DNA of 64,000 nt, taken from NCBI GenBank assembly GCA_963787135.1, contig CAWBBW010000030.1:1-64000 (forward strand). Reading direction: 5' to 3'. The stretch is from Roseiarcus sp963787135. Lineage in GTDB: Bacteria > Pseudomonadota > Alphaproteobacteria > Rhizobiales > Beijerinckiaceae. The notes under the pieces are model-generated. The model did no database searches. It worked only from the letters and a program-made list of their open reading frames with translations, and was not told the origin of the DNA. The translations under genes were made by a program, and so were the position numbers. This document shows, one piece after another, positions 34,212 to 43,400 of this stretch; within the stretch, counting starts at the first letter, position 1; each line of letters opens with the position of its first letter.

Positions 34212-36519
34212 TGTCGCGGAACTGGTTACGCCGACCTCGGTTGTTCACAAGCCGCTGCCGCATGATTCTGCCCGCCTGCACGTGCAGGGCTCGGCGACCT
34301 ATGTCGACGACATCCGCGAGCCGGACGGGACGCTGCATGTCGCCATTGGCATGGCTGACAAAGCCTCGGGCAATCTGAGGAGCCTTGATCTCACCGCAGT
34401 GCGAGCCGCCCCGGGCGTGGTCGCAGTTCTGACGGCGGCGGACATTCCCGGCAAGAACGACATCGCCCCGGTTTTCGCCGATGAACCGCTCCTCGCCGAC
34501 GGGGAGGTAATGTTCCATGGCCAGCCGCTGTTCGCCGTCGTCGCGCGGAACCGCGATGAGGCGCGGCGCGCAGCCCGCATGGCGAAGATCGACATCGAGG
34601 AGCAGCCGCCTGCCGTCACCGTGGCCGACGCCTTGAAAACGGGCGCGCGCGTTCAGGACGACTACGCCTTTGCGCGCGGCGACGCAGGCGCTGCGATCGC
34701 CGCGGCCGCCCATCGTCTCGAGGGCCAGTTCTCAATCGGCGGCCAGGAGCATTTCTATCTCGAGGGCCAGGCCTCCCTGGCCATTCCCGGCGAGGGCGAC
34801 GAGATGATGGTGCACGCCTCGAGCCAGGATCCGACGGAAACCCAACATATCGTCGCCCGGGTTCTTGCCGTCCCGGACGCTTTCGTGACCGTGGAGACGC
34901 GGCGCATGGGCGGCGGCTTCGGCGGCAAGGAGAGCCAGGCCTGCGCCTGGGCCGCCATGGCGGCGCTCGCCGCGCGCGCCACTGGACGACCCTGCAAAGT
35001 GCGCCTCGACCGCGACGACGATTTCATGCTGACCGGCAAACGCCACGATTTCCGCGCCGACTGGCGCGTCGGCTATGACGACCGGGGCGTCCTGGCCGGC
35101 TACGACGTCATGCTCAACGCGCGCTGCGGCTGCTCGGCCGATCTCTCGCCCGGTGTGGTAGACCGCGCGATGTTTCACGCCGGCAATGGCTATTGGTTGC
35201 CGCATGCGTCGATCGCCTCGCGGCGGCTAAAGACGAACACTGTCTCCAACACCGCCTTTCGCGGCTTCGGCGGCCCGCAGGGGATGATCGCCATCGAACG
35301 TGCGATGGACGCAATCGCCCGCGAACGCGGCCTCGATCCGTTGGATGTGCGCAAGGCCAATCTGTTGCGGATCGGGCTCGACCAAACGCCTTACGGCCAG
35401 ACGGTGGAGGATTTCGAAACCCAGACCGCCATGATCGAAGACCTCGAGGCGACGAGCGACTACCGCGCGCGCCGCGAACGGACTGCCGCCTTCAATGCGA
35501 CGAGCCCGATCATCCAGCGCGGCATTGCGCTGACCCCTGTGATGTTCGGCATTTCGTTCACGCTCATTCCGCTGAACCAAGCCGGCGCTCTGGTGCATGT
35601 CTATTCCGACGGCTCCATCCATCTCAATCACGGCGGCACGGAGATGGGGCAGGGGCTCTTCACCAAGGTCGCGCAGATCGTCGCGGAAGAGTTCGGCGTG
35701 CCGCTGCACTTTGTGCGCATCACCGCGACCAACACCGCGAAGGTCCCCAACGCCTCGCCGACGGCCGCTTCGTCGGGAACCGATCTCAACGGCATGGCGG
35801 CCAAGATCGCCGCTGGAGCAATCAAGCAACGCATGGCCGCGTTTCTGGCCGAGCACTGGGGAGTCGCAAGCGAGACTGTCGAGTTCCGCGACGGATTCGC
35901 CTTCGCGGGCAACCATTCGATGAAGTTCGACGCGCTGGCCAAGGCCTGCCGTCTCGCCCGCGTGCAGCTGTCGCATGCCGGATATTTCAAGACCCCGGAA
36001 ATCCACTGGGACCGGGCCAAAGCGCAAGGCAGGCCGTTCTACTATTTCGCGTATGGCGCCGCCTGCTCGGAAGTCGCCATCGACACGCTGACCGGCGAAA
36101 TGCGGGTGTTGAGGGCCGACCTCCTGCACGACGTCGGCGCCTCGATCAACCCGGCGCTCGACATCGGCCAGGTCGAAGGCGCTTTCATTCAGGGCATGGG
36201 GTGGCTGACGACCGAGGAGCTGGTGTACGACGCCAAGGGAAGGCTGACGACCCACGCGCCCGCGACCTATAAGATTCCGGTCGCTTCCGATGCGCCGCCC
36301 ATCTTCAACACGCGGCTTCACCCGCGCGCCAATCCGACGCCAAGCATCTACCGCTCCAAAGCCGTCGGCGAACCGCCGCTGATGCTCGCCATTTCGGTCT
36401 ATTCGGCGATCCTCGACGCCGTGCACGCAACGAATCCGAAGGGGCAGCCGAAGCTCGAGGCGCCATGCACGCCAAAGTCGATCCTGAACGCGATCCGGTC
36501 TCTTGACGGAGCGGCCTGA
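34198..36519 (+). CDS. xdhB: xanthine dehydrogenase molybdenum-binding subunit
   Basis: 773 aa from the ATG at 34198. Molybdopterin contacts of the family are visible: GGGFGGKE near residue 240, FRGFGGPQGM near 355, GTEMGQGL near 480, and the active-site Glu region with KAVGEPPLML near 725. It hydroxylates hypoxanthine and xanthine to urate as an XdhAB complex. The MCD cofactor is presumably handled by XdhC, encoded 10 bp downstream. Confidence 0.96.
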   Translation: MPPNDVAELVTPTSVVHKPLPHDSARLHVQGSATYVDDIREPDGTLHVAIGMADKASGNLRSLDLTAVRAAPGVVAVLTAADIPGKNDIAPVFADEPLLADGEVMFHGQPLFAVVARNRDEARRAARMAKIDIEEQPPAVTVADALKTGARVQDDYAFARGDAGAAIAAAAHRLEGQFSIGGQEHFYLEGQASLAIPGEGDEMMVHASSQDPTETQHIVARVLAVPDAFVTVETRRMGGGFGGKESQACAWAAMAALAARATGRPCKVRLDRDDDFMLTGKRHDFRADWRVGYDDRGVLAGYDVMLNARCGCSADLSPGVVDRAMFHAGNGYWLPHASIASRRLKTNTVSNTAFRGFGGPQGMIAIERAMDAIARERGLDPLDVRKANLLRIGLDQTPYGQTVEDFETQTAMIEDLEATSDYRARRERTAAFNATSPIIQRGIALTPVMFGISFTLIPLNQAGALVHVYSDGSIHLNHGGTEMGQGLFTKVAQIVAEEFGVPLHFVRITATNTAKVPNASPTAASSGTDLNGMAAKIAAGAIKQRMAAFLAEHWGVASETVEFRDGFAFAGNHSMKFDALAKACRLARVQLSHAGYFKTPEIHWDRAKAQGRPFYYFAYGAACSEVAIDTLTGEMRVLRADLLHDVGASINPALDIGQVEGAFIQGMGWLTTEELVYDAKGRLTTHAPATYKIPVASDAPPIFNTRLHPRANPTPSIYRSKAVGEPPLMLAISVYSAILDAVHATNPKGQPKLEAPCTPKSILNAIRSLDGAA

Positions 36520-36528
36520 AGCGGCGTC

Positions 36529-37518
36529 ATGCTGGCCTTTCGCCGCCTCATCGATGCGATCGAAGCTGAAGGCTCCGCGGCGCTGGTCACTCTGGCCCGC
36601 GTGGAGGGCTCGAGCCCGCGCGAATCAGGGGCCCGCATGGTCGTCAGACCTTCGGGCGGATTCCATGGAACCATCGGCGGCGGGGCGCTGGAATGGGCGG
36701 CGCTCGAGGCGGCCCAATCCGCGCTGCAACAGGGACGGGGACCGGCGACACGGCGTTCGCTGGCCCTGGGTCCGGAGCTGGCGCAATGTTGCGGCGGCCG
36801 AGTTGAATGGAGAATTGAGACTTTCGATCGTCGGGACATCGATCAACTCGCTCCGCTCGCGGCGGCGGAGGCGCGGGGACCGGCGATGCTCAAGGCGAGC
36901 ATTGGAGGCGATGGCCGGGTCGAGCGGATGCTCGAAGGGAGCCGGCGCGGGGAGGGGCTGATCGGAAGCGAAACTGAAGGGAAGGGCTGGGCCGAGCCGC
37001 TCGGGCAAAGCGCCCATACGGTCTATCTGTTTGGAGCCGGCCACGTCGGACGCGCGCTCGCGCTTGCGCTTGCGCCCCTCCCGTTCGTCGTCCGCTGGAT
37101 CAACTCGCGCCGCGAGGCTTTCCCCGAATACGCCCCCGCAAACGTGGCGCTCATCCACGCGCCGGAACCGTCGGGCGAGCTTGCGAGCGCGCCCGACGGG
37201 GCGCTGATCGTCGTGATGACCCATTCGCACGCGATCGATCTCGAGATCGTCGCTGATGCGCTTCGGTCGGAGCGCTTCGGCTTTGTCGGACTGATCGGCT
37301 CCGCGACCAAACGGGCGCGATTCCTGAGCCAAATGCGCGCGGCCGGACTGTCGGAAACGCTTCTTTCGAAACTCGTCTGCCCGATCGGCTTGCGCGGCCT
37401 GGCAGGAAAAGAACCCGCGGTGATCGCCGCTTCTACCGCCGCGCAATTGCTGATGGTCAGCGAGCGCTTATCGGCAAAGGATCTCAAGCAACAGGGCTTC
37501 GACACGACGACAGCTTAA
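36529..37518 (+). CDS. xdhC: XdhC-type molybdenum cofactor maturation chaperone
   Basis: 329 aa. N-terminal XdhC/CoxI domain (VTLARVEGSSPRESGARMVV; GTIGGGALEW) followed by a Rossmann-like C-terminal half (VYLFGAGHVGRALALAL; VVMTHSHAIDLEIV; GLIGSATKRARF; CPIGL-GLAGKEPAVIA). XdhC binds molybdenum cofactor, aids its sulfuration and inserts it into XdhB. It is the last gene of the xdhABC operon. Confidence 0.93.
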   Translation: MLAFRRLIDAIEAEGSAALVTLARVEGSSPRESGARMVVRPSGGFHGTIGGGALEWAALEAAQSALQQGRGPATRRSLALGPELAQCCGGRVEWRIETFDRRDIDQLAPLAAAEARGPAMLKASIGGDGRVERMLEGSRRGEGLIGSETEGKGWAEPLGQSAHTVYLFGAGHVGRALALALAPLPFVVRWINSRREAFPEYAPANVALIHAPEPSGELASAPDGALIVVMTHSHAIDLEIVADALRSERFGFVGLIGSATKRARFLSQMRAAGLSETLLSKLVCPIGLRGLAGKEPAVIAASTAAQLLMVSERLSAKDLKQQGFDTTTA

Positions 37519-37538
37519 GAGTCGGCCGGGCCTCAAGG

Positions 37539-38270
37539 TCATGACTTGCTCTTTGCCGGCCGTTTGGTGGTCGACTTGGCTTTAGCCGGCGGATGCGCGC
37601 CGGCGATCCGCGCCTCGATATCAGCGCCGCTGGACTTCAGACGCTCGATGACGCGGGCCACCTCCTCGTCGGACAGGATTGCCGGCCGGCCAACCGAAAG
37701 CGCGATCGCATAAAGCCTGGCGAACGACTCGAGTTCGATCGCCCGCGCTACTGCCGACTCCAGCGTGCGCCCGGTCGTGATCGCGCCGTAATTGGCGAGC
37801 AGCGCCGCATGTCCGTCATCGCCCAAAGCCTCAAGCGCGGCGGCGGCCAGCTCTTTCGTGCCGCTCGGGGCGTATCTGGCGCAGCGAATGACCGGATTTC
37901 CAAAGAGCGCAATCATCGAATGCGCGGCAGGGATCGATTTATGCGCCATCGCGAGCGCCGTCGCATAGGGGGGCTGGATGCGGACGATGGCTCCGATGTC
38001 CGGCCTGGCTCGGGCGATGTCGAGATGAATTCGCCATTCGCCCGACGGCTTAGTTGGACCTTTCCAGGCGCCGTATTCCCCAGCGAGCGGCATCTGAGCA
38101 ATCATCGCGGGGCGCAACTCGGCGTATCGGGAGCCGCTCGGCGTGATGAGAATCGAGTCGGACAGCCTCGCCGAGATGTCGCCGTCGGGAGCCCCCCCAA
38201 GTCCGGCTTCGACGATCCGGGCTCCGTGGACAACGATTAATGCGCGCAGCGCCTTTCCCGTCGTCGCCAT
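37539..38270 (-). CDS. class II aldolase/adducin-fold protein lacking zinc ligands
   Basis: 243 aa, FucA-like throughout: SILITPSGSRYAEL, PSGEWRIHLDIARARPDIGAI, and the C-terminal FARLYAIALSVG…ILSDEEVARVIERLKSSG. In active FucA the zinc is held by His92, His94 (HNH or HTH after the AVV strand) and His155 (H-H-G). Here these positions read R-I-Q and N-Y-G, so all three are missing, while the catalytic Glu of GEW remains. A metal-free pseudoenzyme or changed chemistry is likely. A Lys-rich tail follows. It is convergent with xdhC. Confidence 0.88.
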   Translation of the reverse strand: MATTGKALRALIVVHGARIVEAGLGGAPDGDISARLSDSILITPSGSRYAELRPAMIAQMPLAGEYGAWKGPTKPSGEWRIHLDIARARPDIGAIVRIQPPYATALAMAHKSIPAAHSMIALFGNPVIRCARYAPSGTKELAAAALEALGDDGHAALLANYGAITTGRTLESAVARAIELESFARLYAIALSVGRPAILSDEEVARVIERLKSSGADIEARIAGAHPPAKAKSTTKRPAKSKS

Positions 38271-38439
38271 GTTCGTCGACCCCTATTGCTCGTCCCCGCG
38301 GGCATTCATACGCGCACCGACCGGGAGTTGCCAAAGGAAACAACACGATGAGCGCCGAGGGCGAATGGCCTCTTCTCGACCTGTAGGATAAAAGTAATGA
38401 GAATGGGGCCACGCGAAGGCTCGCGGGTAAATCGTCGGT

Positions 38440-39978
38440 TTGAGGAACGTCGTGCCGGAAACGCCCTCCGCCAATCTTTTCGATCTCATTGCCGCGCGGC
38501 GCCCGAGGTCTGACCAGCTCGCCCTGGAGACATCGGATGCGACGAGACTGACATATGGCGCCTTGTTCGCGCGCTCGGCGCAGGCTGCCAACGCGCTTGT
38601 CGCGCTCGGCGTCGAACCCGGCGATCGGGTCGCGGCGCAGGTCGACAAATCTGCCGATATGATTGTGCTTGCGCTCGCCTGCCTTCGAACGGGGGCTGCG
38701 CTGCTGCCGCTGAACACCGCCTATACGCTCGCCGAGCTTGAGCATTTTCTGGGCGATGCGCAACCGGCGTTGACGGTGTGCCGGCCCGACGGGCTCGATG
38801 ACATTCGCCGGCTCGCGCAGAAACTCGGCTTGCCTGCCGTTGAAAGCCTCGGCGTCGCGGGCGACGGAACTTTCGCCGAGCGGATCGCGGCTTCGCCCGC
38901 CGAGTTCGCGACGGTCGCGCGCGCGCCGGATGATCTCGCGGCCATCCTTTACACGTCCGGCACGACCGGCCGCTCGAAGGGCGCGATGCTGACGCATGAA
39001 AACCTGTCGTCGAACGCCCTGACGCTAGTCGACGCGTGGCGCTTCACCGCGGCCGACCGGCTCATTCACGCGCTGCCCGTCTTCCACACGCACGGTCTTT
39101 TCGTCGCGGTCAATGTCGCGCTGCTTTCCGGCGCGACGATGATTTTCCAGAACCGCTTTGATCCGGGCGCCGTCATTCATACGCTGCCGGAGGCGACGTC
39201 TCTGATGGGCGTCCCGACATTCTACACCCGCCTCCTTGAACATGCGGGACTGACGAGGGAAGTGTGCAGGCGTATGCGGCTGTTCGTCTGCGGATCGGCG
39301 CCGCTGTTGGCCGAAACCCACGCGGCCTGGCGGGAACGGACTGGTTTTTCCATTCTCGAACGATACGGCATGACTGAAACGAACATGATCACGTCGAACC
39401 CGTACGACGGCGAGCGTCGGGCGGGGACGGTCGGCTTCGCCCTTCCTGGCGTCAGCGTTCGGATCAGCGAGGCGGAGACCGGCGCGCCCGTTCCGAGCGG
39501 AGAGATTGGCGTCATTGAAGTCAAGGGACCCAACGTCTTTCGCGGCTACTGGCGGATGCCGGAAAAAACGGCGCAGGAGTTTCGGCCCGACGGCTACTTC
39601 ATCACCGGCGATCTCGGTCAGGTGGATGCGGACGGCTACATTCACATCGTCGGGCGAGCCAAGGACTTGGTCATTTCCGGCGGCTTCAACGTCTATCCGA
39701 AGGAAGTCGAAAGCGAGATCGACTCGATCGAGGGCGTGCTCGAAAGCGCGGTGATCGGCGTTCCGCACGCCGACTTCGGCGAGGGTGTGACGGCGGTGGT
39801 CGTCCCTCGTCCCGGCGTGATCCTGACGGAGGCGGCGATCCTGTCTGCGCTGACCGGCCGTCTGGCGAAATTCAAGGCGCCGAAGCGCGTGTTTGTCGTC
39901 GAGTCGCTGCCGCGCAACGCGATGGGAAAGGTGCAGAAGGCGACCCTTCGGGAGACCTACAAGGACACTTTCCGCTAG
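38440..39978 (+). CDS. matB: malonyl-CoA synthetase-like acyl-AMP ligase
   Basis: 512 aa ANL-superfamily enzyme. P-loop-like YTSGTTGRSKGAM near residue 170, LPVFHTHGLFVAVN near 215, ERYGMTETNMITSNPYDGERRAGTVG near 305 (in part), and hinge and C-terminal domain DGYFITGDLG…GRAKDLVISGGFNVYPKEVE near 385-425, with the catalytic Lys in NAMGKVQK near 500. MatB-type enzymes activate malonate or methylmalonate with ATP and CoA. The TET/MITSNPY acceptor region and overall similarity favour malonyl-CoA synthetase. Start TTG at 38440 or GTG at 38452. Confidence 0.87.
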   Translation: MRNVVPETPSANLFDLIAARRPRSDQLALETSDATRLTYGALFARSAQAANALVALGVEPGDRVAAQVDKSADMIVLALACLRTGAALLPLNTAYTLAELEHFLGDAQPALTVCRPDGLDDIRRLAQKLGLPAVESLGVAGDGTFAERIAASPAEFATVARAPDDLAAILYTSGTTGRSKGAMLTHENLSSNALTLVDAWRFTAADRLIHALPVFHTHGLFVAVNVALLSGATMIFQNRFDPGAVIHTLPEATSLMGVPTFYTRLLEHAGLTREVCRRMRLFVCGSAPLLAETHAAWRERTGFSILERYGMTETNMITSNPYDGERRAGTVGFALPGVSVRISEAETGAPVPSGEIGVIEVKGPNVFRGYWRMPEKTAQEFRPDGYFITGDLGQVDADGYIHIVGRAKDLVISGGFNVYPKEVESEIDSIEGVLESAVIGVPHADFGEGVTAVVVPRPGVILTEAAILSALTGRLAKFKAPKRVFVVESLPRNAMGKVQKATLRETYKDTFR

Positions 39979-40021
39979 GTGTGAGCACGCCGCGCTTTGA
40001 CGGAAGTCATGACGAGGAGCG

Positions 40022-40293
40022 CCGTGCACTTTTGTTAGCGGCGAAGCGTTCTCAAAGGGTTAGGCGCCAAAACTGTAACTTTTTTCGCCGCGTCCGGCTG
40101 CTGGGCCCCGGAGACAAGGAATGGAAGTCCAGCGCAAGGAATTCAAAGCCAAACGCAAGGAAATGAAACCCCCGCACAAGGAAAGGAAAATCAGGCGCAA
40201 GGAAATGAAAATAGAGAATCCTGGTATTTCAATAGGTTACGGCAGATCCTGATATCCCGCGCGCCATTTACCTTAACTTTTTGCGGCTCTCGG
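40022..40293. repeat. dispersed intergenic repeat, copy 2, with CAAGGAA tandem units
   Basis: The core (TGCACTTTTG…TCAAAGGGTTAGGCGCCAAAA-CTGT…TTTTTTCGCCG) matches copy 3 at 57118. It is followed by five units starting CAAGGAA at about 40115, 40135, 40156, 40177 and 40198, spaced 20-21 bp. An AT-richer block ending TTACCTTAACTTTTTGCGGC also has a counterpart in copy 3. It fills most of the 478-bp gap between matB and the giant coiled-coil gene; nothing else is seen there. Confidence 0.75.
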
Positions 40294-40456
40294 TCATTGA
40301 AGGGGCCTCCGTCCGGTCATGAGGCGACAATACCACAAAGTTCTGATTTACGGAAGCAAAATGTCGACTTCAGGCGCCGATCGTCGGGGTTACCCTCGGC
40401 TGCGCGCCCTGGAGTCCGACGTGTTGCGTCGCTCCGCTCGCGGTCAGGCCGCCGGC

Positions 40457-43400
40457 TCAGCCGAGCCGGCCCGCGGCGTGAGCCAGGATGGTGTAGACCT
40501 TACCCGTGTTTGACAACAGGTAACCTCGCCACTGCGAGCCGTCCCGGTCGTTCTGGCTGATCTTCGCCAGCAGGCGCTCGAATTCCTGCGTGTAGCGCGT
40601 CGCGGTCTCGCGAAATTCCGGGTCGGTTTTATACCGGCGACGGATCTCGTCGAAAGCTTGCTGTCCGGCTTCCGTGTAGAGGCGTCGAGACACCGCCGTC
40701 GGGTCTCCGCGCCGCCAGCGATCCCACATTTCAACGGCTGCGGCGTTGTCGATAAGACCGTTGATGCCCTGTGTGAGCGCTTCGAGCGTCTGTGTTCCGA
40801 TTTGCGGGTCCTTCGCGTCCGGCTCATCCCGGGAGGCGGCCGCGAGCAGGTTTGATAGCCAGCCAGCCTGGCCCCGATCGGCTGAGGAGGCCTGAGCGGA
40901 ACGGGCGGCGGCCCCGACCGGGGAAAGCGGGCCGGTCGGATGCGGGACTGTCCAGGCCTTGCCGTCCGAAGCGGGCGGGGCTGGTTCCGGGGCGGCAATC
41001 TGCGCCATCGGCTTCTGCGAAGCGAGCTCGACGATCGGGATCGGGACAGCCTCCGCGACTTGCGTCATCACAGGCTCGCGCGGCGAAGGCGCTTCAACTG
41101 TGCGAACGGTCGCCCGGTGAGGCGGCTGCTCGTAGCGCCCGGTTGCCGCCGCGGCCGACGCGGCGATCGGGGCCGGCTCGGCCACATCGTAGGCGGCGCC
41201 CGAGTCGGTCACCAGTTCGGCGAGCTCCTTCAGCGCCCGGATCTGGTCCGAGACGACCCGGCGCATGGCCTCGGCGGTTTCGCTGGTTTCCTGCGGCAGC
41301 TCCAGCACGCCGCGCCGCAATTCCTGCCGCGTCGCCTCGAGTTCCCGCTGGACCTGGCCCGCCATATCCTTCACCTCGGAGACCGACTGCCGGAACCGGT
41401 CGGCGGCGTGATCGAGGGCCCCGGTAAGCTGCGTGTTTGTCTGTTCGATTGCGGCCTGAAGCGTCTGGGCGGTGCGGTCGCGCTCCTTGGCCGCCGTATC
41501 GCGGATTGTCTCAAACTGTCCGGCGACAGCCACCGAGGCGCCCTGCGTCGCCGAGGCCAGCGCTGCGCTAATTTCCTGGGCGCGAGCATGCGCTCTGGTG
41601 AAACTGTCCTCGACAGTGGATGCGAAGCGCGTGAGCACCGCGTTGAACGCTTCGCTGCGGCCGGAAAGGTCGGCGATAAGGGACTGAAGACTGGTCTGCC
41701 GGTGCTCAAGAGTGAGATCAAGCGTATGCTGCTGCGCGGCGAGTTCCTCCGCCGTCGTTGAGAGCGAATCCGCGTGCTGGGCAAGCTGCGCCGCGAGCGC
41801 TGCCGCATCGGCTTGGGTCGTGGTCGTCATGCGACCGAGGGTCGCGACTTGCGACGCGATCCCCCCGAGAGCGCGCTGGAATTCCTCGACCCGCGCGGCA
41901 AGTCCGCCCTGAACGGCGGTGAGCCTTTCGCCGGCCGAAGAGACTGCGTGATCGATCGCGGCGCTGGTCTGCCCGAGGTTGTCGATGACCTGCGTCAGTT
42001 CGTTGCGAAGACGGTCGCCCGTTCCGGCCAGTGCGCCGACAGAGGTTTCGGCGCTTTCGGCGACGGCGTCGCGTAACGAGACGCCGGAAATCTCGATCTG
42101 CTCTGTCACGCGCCTCAACAATGCGTCGATCGCTTCAGTCGACCGTCGCGCTGCGCCTTCCGCCTCGCCGGCGGTATGCGCGACCGCGTCCCGCAACGAG
42201 ACGCCGGAAACCTGGAACTGCTCTGTCACGCGCCTCAGCAATGCGTCGATCGCTTCAGTCGACTGTTGCGCTGCGCCTTCCGCAGCGCCGACGCTTTGGG
42301 ACACCACGCCCCGCAGCGACGCTCCGGAAAGTTCGATCTGCTCGGTCGCGCGCTTCAGCAACGCCTCGATCGCCTCTCTCGAACGTAGCGCGGCGTCTTC
42401 GGCCGCGCCGCGGAGCGCCTCGCTCGAATTGGCGACCTCGGCGCGCACCTGACCCGAGAGCGCGGCCAGTATGCGCACGGGATCGGCCGCGCTGCCGTTG
42501 ACTGCGGCGATCAACTCGTCTGTCCGGCGGGTCAAGAGCCCGACGAGACCGCTCATCTGCTGGTCGATTGTCTGCGCTGCGCGGGCCCCGACGCCGGTGA
42601 TCTGGTTGGACACATCTTCGCCCCGCTCGCCGAGCGCGGCGACCAGGTTGGCGCCCCTGCCGTCGATCACAGCGCGCAGATCATCGACTCGAGAGGCGAT
42701 TGAGGCCGCAAGATTGACCCCTCGCGCGGCCAGGGTCGTATCTGCTTCCGCGGTAGTTCTCGCCAGCGTCTCGTTCATCTCAGAAATACGGCTTGTTAGG
42801 CGCTCGTCGATCATGCCGGCATTGCGGCTGGCGGCGTCAGCGAGATCGACTAATCGCGCGTCGATGATGCGAGCGCTCTGATCGGCTGCATCCGCGAGCG
42901 CGGATAGACGCGCATCGAAGTCTTCCGCGCTCTGCTTGGCTGCGCCTGCCATCGAGGTCTGATGGTGGTCGAGCGCCGCGCCAAGTGCGTTCCGATGCGT
43001 CTCGAACATCGCGGCTACCCTTTGGGCGTGATCGCCGACCCGCTCTTCGAGCGCCTGCCGGTTCGAATCGAATCGGACGCCGAGGTCCTGCATTGGCGTC
43101 ACGACCTGGTCCTTGAATCGTTCGACGCTGACGCCGAGGGACTGGGAGACGTCCTCGACTCGGCCGGTCAGTGTCGTGTTGATGTCATGGGCGAGCGTAG
43201 ACAAGGTTTGCGTCAGCTCGCCGGCTCGCTTCTGCAGCGTCTCGCCGATCTCCGCTGACTTGGCGTCCATGCCCTGGGTGATTTCGCGACCGCCTTCGCC
43301 GAGCGTGCGGGCGGTTTCGAGCGTGTTTCTGGCGAGCGTCTCCGCCAGCGCCCGTCCGCGCTGGGCAAGGCCGTCTTCGATGCGGGCGAGTAGGGCTTCC

